Source of the DNA: JAHFHB01 sp964393875
GTDB taxonomy: Bacteria; Omnitrophota; Omnitrophia; Omnitrophales; Aquincolibacteriaceae
Assembly (NCBI GenBank): GCA_964393875.1
Contig: CAYMUZ010000088.1
Coordinates: forward strand, 1 to 11,329
DNA length: 11,329 nt
Reading direction: 5' to 3'
Every line of letters starts with the position of its first letter. Position 1 is the first letter of the stretch. This document shows positions 7,019 to 11,329 of this stretch, piece by piece. The notes beneath the pieces are model-generated. The model was not told where the DNA came from and did not search any database. It saw nothing but the letters and a program-made list of their open reading frames with translations. The position numbers were made by a program, and so were the translations under genes.

Positions 7019-7063
7019 ACGTTTGCGCAAAGGTCAAACAGAGCCTCGTTTATTTGCAAACGT
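7019..7063. other. Spaced inverted repeat upstream of the deacetylase gene
   Basis: ACGTTTGC (7019-7026) and GCAAACGT (7056-7063) are exact reverse complements, 29 bases apart. Each overlaps a smaller palindrome: TTTGCGCAAA at 7022-7031 and TTTGCAAA at 7053-7060. The three are in the 95-base gap between lysA and the deacetylase gene, where I see no convincing promoter. They could be paired operator half-sites or an RNA stem, or chance. Confidence 0.4.
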
Positions 7064-7066
7064 TTT

Positions 7067-7071
7067 GGGAG
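7067..7071 (+). promoter_or_regulatory. Ribosome binding site deciding the deacetylase start
   Basis: GGGAG lies 8 bases before the ATG at 7080. A longer in-frame TTG at 7023 has no such site and would add 19 residues ahead of a normal membrane-targeting segment, so 7080 is preferred. Confidence 0.6.
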
Positions 7072-7079
7072 TGTGCCGC

Positions 7080-7904
7080 ATGAGAAAATTTTTAAAATAT
7101 AGTTTCGTGAGTGCTCTGATAGGGAGCGCGGTTGCTGGGGCTGCGATTGCTATTTTCCCGCTTCCGGGCGATATTCCTGTGCTGATGTATCACATGATTG
7201 ATACGCCTGAGCGGGCGGCACTTGAAAAAAATGTGGTTAGCCGGCAGTCTTTCGAACGGCAAATGGGTTTTTTGGCTGCCTTTAAATACCACGTGCTTTC
7301 AATGTGGGAATACGAGGAGATTATGAGCGGGCGAAGGCAGCCGCGCGGCCGCGAGCTTTTGATCACTTTTGACGACGGCAATTATACGTTCGACAGTAAC
7401 GCTTTTCCCATTCTTGCAAGACACCACCTGCCGGTGACGCTTTTCTTGATTAGCGGGCATTTGAGCGGCGGTATTTATGGCAGTATGCCGACTGAAGTGA
7501 TTAAGCGCTTGGCCGAGCAGCCCTGGATCACTCTGGCGAGTCATAGCCGGTCGCATCCTTTGTTGTCTCAGCTGACGGAAGATCAAATGGACAGCGAACT
7601 TGCCGGATCCAAATCCGATCTGGAAAGTTTTTTTAATGTACCCATTCGTTATCTGGCGTATCCCAGCGGTGATTTTGATGGCCGCGTGATGGAGGCAGTT
7701 CAGCGGGCCGGATATGCCTTGGCATTCACAACCTCCGCCAAAAAACTTCGCGGATTGTCCGAAGGCCCTCTATCCCATACGCGGACGAAAATCAGCCGTA
7801 CGGCGGACTTCCTGCCGGTGTTCTGGTTTAAAGTCTCAGGACTGTATGAGCGCGGCAAGGCACTGCTCAAGAATGCCAAAACACGTGGCATTACGCGATC
7901 TTGA
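7080..7904 (+). CDS. Membrane-anchored or secreted polysaccharide deacetylase (NodB/CE4 family)
   Basis: This is a predicted metal-dependent deacetylase of N-acetylated or O-acetylated glycans, acting outside the cytoplasmic membrane. From 7080 it is 274 residues. The N-terminus MRKFLKYS is followed by a hydrophobic run at about residues 8-28, a signal peptide or anchor. NodB motifs follow: PVLMYHMI with His38, TFDDG at 96-100 (Asp98 likely base, Asp99 metal ligand), SHSRSHP with metal ligands His155 and His159, and AYPSG at 193-197. The MYHxI opening and YPxG motif resemble the subgroup containing PgaB/IcaB-type enzymes and many uncharacterised envelope deacetylases, rather than classic chitin deacetylases. 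The substrate cannot be told from sequence. It stands alone between the amino-acid operon and the LPS-precursor genes; the neighbouring envelope genes suggest, but do not prove, a cell-surface role. Confidence 0.85.
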   Translation: MRKFLKYSFVSALIGSAVAGAAIAIFPLPGDIPVLMYHMIDTPERAALEKNVVSRQSFERQMGFLAAFKYHVLSMWEYEEIMSGRRQPRGRELLITFDDGNYTFDSNAFPILARHHLPVTLFLISGHLSGGIYGSMPTEVIKRLAEQPWITLASHSRSHPLLSQLTEDQMDSELAGSKSDLESFFNVPIRYLAYPSGDFDGRVMEAVQRAGYALAFTTSAKKLRGLSEGPLSHTRTKISRTADFLPVFWFKVSGLYERGKALLKNAKTRGITRS

Positions 7905-7913
7905 ATGAAGCCA

Positions 7914-7938
7914 TAACTCTTTGAAAAAAAAGAGGTTA
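7914..7938 (+). terminator. Weak hairpin after the deacetylase gene, possible terminator
   Basis: TAACTCTTT (7914-7922) pairs with AAAGAGGTTA (7929-7938) with one bulged G, around an A-rich loop. It begins 10 bases after the deacetylase stop. The stem is AT-rich and no T-run follows directly, so termination here would be weak at best. Confidence 0.3.
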
Positions 7939-7954
7939 GAAGCATTTTGGCGCG

Positions 7955-7983
7955 TTGACAGACCTTTGCGTGCGTGCTAGCAT
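7955..7983 (+). promoter_or_regulatory. Sigma-70-type promoter for the heptose kinase-kdsB-pyrG operon
   Basis: The -35 box TTGACA (7955-7960) is a full consensus match. After a 17-base spacer comes TAGCAT (7978-7983), 4 of 6 matches, preceded by TGC, which makes an extended -10. Transcription should start near 7989-7991, about 85 bases before the kinase ATG. This is the best promoter match in the window and it points at the LPS-precursor genes. Confidence 0.7.
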
Positions 7984-8007
7984 ACACAATCTTTTACTCA
8001 TTAAGTC

Positions 8008-8038
8008 AGCGACCCGGTTTCCGGGTCGCTTTGCATTT
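8008..8038 (+). terminator. Strong GC-rich hairpin in the leader: terminator, attenuator or 5' stabiliser
   Basis: AGCGACCCGG (8008-8017) and CCGGGTCGCT (8021-8030) form a perfect 10-bp stem with a TTT loop, followed by a broken T-rich tail TTGCATTT (8031-8038). The tail lies on the + strand side only. As a terminator it could end readthrough from the deacetylase gene, but it lies downstream of the 7955 promoter, so it would also act on transcripts from that promoter unless termination is partial. I see no leader peptide or known riboswitch fold in the roughly 85-base leader. Confidence 0.55.
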
Positions 8039-8075
8039 AGCAGGGGCTCGTGACGTGCATTTTTAAGACCCTCTC

Positions 8076-9098
8076 ATGACTAAAGAATCCACCCAACGAT
8101 TAAAGCCGGAGCAGCGTCAGCGGTTGCTTGAACTTCTCAATAAGTTCAAGCAGGCAAAAATTTTGGTGGTCGGTGATTTCATTCTCGACCACTTTGTTTG
8201 GGGTAGCGTCGATCGTATTTCTCCCGAAGCTCCTGTTCCTGTGGTGAATGTCCAACGCGAATCCTACATGCCCGGCGGAACACTTAATGTCGCCAATAAC
8301 ATCCGCTGCTTGGGCGGCACGGTTTATCCGTGTGGGGTGGTAGGAAGAGATCTTGCAGGCCGGATGCTGGTCAAGACGATGCGACGCGAAGGAATTGAAA
8401 TCGGCGGCATTACCTACGATCGTAAGCGGCCGACGTCGCTTAAAACGCGTATCATTGCCCATTCGCAGCAGGTCGTGCGTGTTGATCGCGAAAAAGTAGA
8501 TCCCATTTCCCAAGACGATATGCGCGGCCTTCTTGTTTTTTTGAAAAAGAAAATTGCGGCAGCGGATGTTTTAATCATTGAGGATTATGGCAAAGGGGTT
8601 ATTCAGCCTGAATTAGTGCGTGAGGCGGTCAAGGCCGCCCGGCGTCTCAAGAAGCCTGTTTTGGTAGATCCTAAAGAACATCACTTTGACTATTATCGCG
8701 GGGTGACGTCGTTGACTCCAAACCGCAAAGAGGCTTATGGCGCTTACCGGCGGCTGGTTCGCAACGCCACGGGCCGTGAGAGTCTTGAAACTGTGGGGTT
8801 CGGGCTGTTAAAAATTATCTCGAGCCAGTCACTGCTTGTGACACTGGGTGAAGATGGCATGGCTCTCTTTGAGAAGGGCAGACGCATGCATTTGATTCCG
8901 ACTGCCGCGCAGGAGGTGTTTGATGTTTCGGGTGCGGGCGATACGGTGATTGCCGTCTTCGCGATGTCGCTGGCTGCGGGTGCAAAGCTGCTGGAGGCTG
9001 CGTTGATCGCCAATCTCGCTGCGGGGATTGTCGTCGGAAAACTGGGGACAGCGACGACGACCCGCGAAGAACTGTCAGTGGCTCTTCGGAAGGGCTGA
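8076..9098 (+). CDS. hldA: D-glycero-beta-D-manno-heptose-7-phosphate kinase (RfaE domain I type), stand-alone
   Basis: This enzyme phosphorylates heptose-7-phosphate at C1 with ATP, in the route to ADP-heptose for the LPS inner core. It is a 340-residue PfkB/ribokinase-family protein. RISPEAPVPVV near residues 47-57 is characteristic of RfaE kinases. PGGTLNVANN at 66-75 is the first PfkB region, and DVSGAGDT carries the catalytic Asp289. The C-terminus KLGTATTTREEL also matches RfaE domain I. The nucleotidyltransferase half of bifunctional HldE is absent, as kdsB begins 9 bases later, so a separate hldC would be needed elsewhere. The ATG at 8076 has no good ribosome binding site, but a TAA lies in frame 12 bases upstream, so no longer start is possible. 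It is the first gene after the promoter at 7955. Family identity is firm; the exact substrate is from homology. Confidence 0.88.
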   Translation: MTKESTQRLKPEQRQRLLELLNKFKQAKILVVGDFILDHFVWGSVDRISPEAPVPVVNVQRESYMPGGTLNVANNIRCLGGTVYPCGVVGRDLAGRMLVKTMRREGIEIGGITYDRKRPTSLKTRIIAHSQQVVRVDREKVDPISQDDMRGLLVFLKKKIAAADVLIIEDYGKGVIQPELVREAVKAARRLKKPVLVDPKEHHFDYYRGVTSLTPNRKEAYGAYRRLVRNATGRESLETVGFGLLKIISSQSLLVTLGEDGMALFEKGRRMHLIPTAAQEVFDVSGAGDTVIAVFAMSLAAGAKLLEAALIANLAAGIVVGKLGTATTTREELSVALRKG

Positions 9099-9107
9099 GG
9101 ATTTTCC

Positions 9108-9842
9108 ATGCGTATGGTGGGCGTTATTCCCGCGAGGCTGGGGTCGACGCGTTTTCCTGAAAAAGTGTTACGACTGATTCAGGGGCGGCCCATGATCGAG
9201 CATGTGTGGAAACGGGCCACTCAGGCGAAGAATCTGGCGGAGGTGCTGATCGCCTGTGATGATATTCGCGTGTTTGAAACCGCCAGTGGTTTTGGCGCTA
9301 GGGCAGTCATGACAAAATCAGATCACCCTAACGGGACCTCGCGTATTGCGGAGGTGGCCGAGAGCGTTGCGGCTGATCTTTTTGTCAACATTCAGGGGGA
9401 TGAACCTTTGATGAATCCGGCGAATATTGACCGCGTGACTGAGCCGTTTGTCCGAGAGCCGGCTTTGCAGGTGTCGACCGCGGCTGTGCGCCGTCATGAT
9501 CGCGAAGGCTATCTGAATCCGAACGTGGTCAAGGTTGTGTGTGATGAGAAAAACAAGGCGTTGTATTTTTCGAGATCCCCGCTGCCTTATTTTCGTGACG
9601 GGGGCCCGATCTCCTACCTGAAACATCTTGGTTTATATGCTTACCGGCGTCGGTTTTTGTTGGAATTTGTGTGTTGGCCCGTGGGAGAACTTGAAAACAT
9701 GGAAAAACTCGAGCAGTTAAGAATACTGGAGCGTGGTATTCAAATTCGTGTGGTGGAAACCGACAGTGATTCGCCCGGCGTAGATACGCCTGACGATCTG
9801 GCCGTTGTCGAACAACTTATTTTGCGGGAAGGAGCCTTTTGA
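9108..9842 (+). CDS. kdsB: 3-deoxy-manno-octulosonate cytidylyltransferase (CMP-KDO synthetase)
   Basis: This enzyme activates KDO with CTP to CMP-KDO for LPS inner-core assembly in the cytoplasm. It is 244 residues, the usual length. The nucleotide-binding N-terminus is VIPARLGSTRFPEK (from residue 6). Other motifs are QGDEPLMNP from residue 96 (metal and CTP site), SRSPLPYFRDG, HLGLYAYR from His173, ENMEKLEQLRILE, and DTPDDL at the C-terminal end. These match KdsB rather than the sialic-acid CMP synthetases. GAGG, 7 bases upstream and overlapping the kinase stop, supports the start at 9108; the ATG at 9114 is an alternative two residues in. The gaps to its neighbours are 9 bases upstream and 1 base downstream, so the three genes form one operon. 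The adjacent CTP synthase supplies its substrate. Confidence 0.95.
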   Translation: MRMVGVIPARLGSTRFPEKVLRLIQGRPMIEHVWKRATQAKNLAEVLIACDDIRVFETASGFGARAVMTKSDHPNGTSRIAEVAESVAADLFVNIQGDEPLMNPANIDRVTEPFVREPALQVSTAAVRRHDREGYLNPNVVKVVCDEKNKALYFSRSPLPYFRDGGPISYLKHLGLYAYRRRFLLEFVCWPVGELENMEKLEQLRILERGIQIRVVETDSDSPGVDTPDDLAVVEQLILREGAF

Positions 9843-9843
9843 T

Positions 9844-11329
9844 ATGCCCAAATACATTTTTGTGACCGGCGGAGTCGTTTCATCGCTCGGAAAAGGAATC
9901 GCCTCTGCATCCATCGGACGTATTTTGGAAGCGAAGGGTTTGAAAGTCACCATTCAGAAATTGGATCCTTATATCAACGTCGACCCGGGAACGATGAGTC
10001 CTTATCAGCATGGCGAGGTTTACGTGACGGAGGATGGTGCGGAAACCGATCTGGATCTTGGTCACTATGAGCGTTTTACCAACGGAACCATTGAACGAGC
10101 CAATAACATTACGACGGGTCAAATTTATTACGAAGTGATTTCCAAAGAACGTAAGGGCGAATTCCTCGGGGCAACGGTTCAGGTGGTGCCGCATATCACC
10201 GATGCGATCAAGGCGCGCATACGCGAAGTGACGCGCGGTAAACGTTGTGATGTTGTGATTTCAGAAATCGGAGGAACGGTAGGCGATATTGAGTCCCTTC
10301 CTTTTCTGGAGGCTGCTCGTCAGTTTCGCCATGAGGTGGGCCGCGAAAATTGCATTTTTGTTCATTTGACGCTCGTGCCCTACATTCGCGCTGCGGGTGA
10401 ACTCAAGACGAAGCCCACACAACACAGTGTCGGCACCCTGCGCGAGATCGGTATTCAACCAGATATTCTCGTCTGTCGTACCGAAAAACGGTTGTCACGA
10501 AAAATGAAAGAGAAGATTTCTCTTTTTTGCAACGTGGAAGAGCCGGCGGTGATTGAGGCGCGAGATGTTCGCACGATTTACGAGGTGCCGCTCATGTTTA
10601 AACAGCAGGGACTGGATGCCGTTGTGTGCCGCTACCTGCGCATTGAATACAAATCGGGCAGCCTTCACGATTGGGAAAAAAATGTTGTACAAAAAGCGCT
10701 TCATCCCAAGCATACGATTAAGATTGCGGTGGTGGGGAAATACACGGAACTGCTTGATGCGTATAAATCCATTTATGAGGCGCTGCGCCACGGCGGCATA
10801 GCCAGTGATACGGAAATTGTCATCAAACGGATTAACTCGGAAAAGTTCAAGCGAAAATCACTCGAAAGTGCCCTCAAGGGAATTTCGGGCGTGCTAGTGC
10901 CCGGAGGGTTTGGCAACCGGGGCGTTGAAGGCAAGATCATGACCATTCAGTATGTGCGTGAAAATAATATTCCCTTTTTTGGGATATGCCTGGGAATGCA
11001 GTGTGCCACCATTGAGTTTGCCCGCAACGTGCTGGGCTGGAAAACAGCCCACTCCACCGAGTTTAATAAAAAAACCGCGCATCCGGTGATCAGTTTGTTG
11101 GAAGAACAGGAGAAGGTTGAGAATCTGGGCGGCACCATGCGATTGGGAGCCTATGCCTGTGTCGTCAAGAAAGACAGTCGCGCGTACGAAGCGTATCAGA
11201 CAGATGAAATCATGGAGCGGCACCGGCACCGCTACGAGTTCAACAATAAATACCGCGAAGACTTTCGAAAAAAAGGCCTCAAGATATCAGGCGTTTCTCC
11301 CAACGGGAAATTGGTTGAAATGGTTGAAT
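9844..11329 (+). CDS. pyrG: CTP synthase, 3' end cut by window edge
   Basis: This enzyme aminates UTP to CTP with glutamine and ATP, the last step of pyrimidine nucleotide synthesis. The frame is open to the end of the window with 495 codons; the family is about 535-550 residues, so the C-terminal tail is missing. The synthase domain has GGVVSSLGKG at residues 9-18 (P-loop), LDPYINVDPGTMSPYQHGEV, ETDLDLGHYERF, and SEIGGTVGDIES. The glutamine amidotransferase domain has VPGGFGNRG, then GICLGMQ with the nucleophile Cys382, and RHRHRYEFN. The remaining His-Glu of the triad would lie beyond the window end. AAGGAG (9829-9834) sits 9 bases before the ATG, inside the kdsB end, with only one base between the kdsB stop and this start. 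This coupling matches the CTP demand of KdsB. Confidence 0.97.
   Translation, partial: MPKYIFVTGGVVSSLGKGIASASIGRILEAKGLKVTIQKLDPYINVDPGTMSPYQHGEVYVTEDGAETDLDLGHYERFTNGTIERANNITTGQIYYEVISKERKGEFLGATVQVVPHITDAIKARIREVTRGKRCDVVISEIGGTVGDIESLPFLEAARQFRHEVGRENCIFVHLTLVPYIRAAGELKTKPTQHSVGTLREIGIQPDILVCRTEKRLSRKMKEKISLFCNVEEPAVIEARDVRTIYEVPLMFKQQGLDAVVCRYLRIEYKSGSLHDWEKNVVQKALHPKHTIKIAVVGKYTELLDAYKSIYEALRHGGIASDTEIVIKRINSEKFKRKSLESALKGISGVLVPGGFGNRGVEGKIMTIQYVRENNIPFFGICLGMQCATIEFARNVLGWKTAHSTEFNKKTAHPVISLLEEQEKVENLGGTMRLGAYACVVKKDSRAYEAYQTDEIMERHRHRYEFNNKYREDFRKKGLKISGVSPNGKLVEMVE

Noticed and set aside
7023..7079. A TTG start for the deacetylase adding 19 residues
   Set aside because: There is no ribosome binding site, and the extension would sit ahead of a normal signal or anchor sequence that begins at 7080.

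Overview
The window is an ordinary-looking stretch of chromosome from a Gram-negative bacterium. It holds nine protein genes, all on the + strand, with short gaps and no mobile-element genes, RNA genes or CRISPR array. No gap exceeds 300 bases; the largest are 171, 144 and 95 bases. The KDO and heptose genes imply a lipopolysaccharide outer membrane. A packed argBDFGH-lysA run beside an LPS-precursor/pyrG run, together with the divergent residues in several enzymes, would fit an uncultured PVC or Omnitrophota-like lineage. That placement is an inference from gene order and style only.

Region 1 (1-6984) is an amino-acid operon. It runs argB (5' end cut by the window), argD, argF, argG, argH, lysA. 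These genes cover arginine synthesis from N-acetylglutamate to arginine, except ArgC and the deacetylation/transacetylation step (ArgJ or ArgE), which are not in view. LysA makes lysine from meso-diaminopimelate and starts 3 bases after argH. The argF-argG gap holds two palindromes that look like a dispersed repeat. The argG-argH gap holds two perfect inverted repeats.

Region 2 (6985-7904) is a single membrane-anchored or secreted NodB-type polysaccharide deacetylase gene, set off by gaps on both sides.

Region 3 (7905-11329) begins with the best promoter in the window (TTGACA, 17 bases, extended -10). A strong GC-rich hairpin follows about 20 bases after the expected start of transcription. 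Downstream are a heptose-7-phosphate kinase (rfaE1/hldA type), kdsB and pyrG (3' end cut by the window), with gaps of 9 and 1 bases. The logic is LPS inner-core precursor supply: a heptose kinase, the CMP-KDO synthetase, and CTP synthase making the CTP that KdsB consumes.

I found no convincing novel system. The points most worth a second look are the leader hairpin behind the promoter, the palindromic repeat before argG, and a Trp in place of the usual last Arg of the ornithine transcarbamylase STRTR motif.
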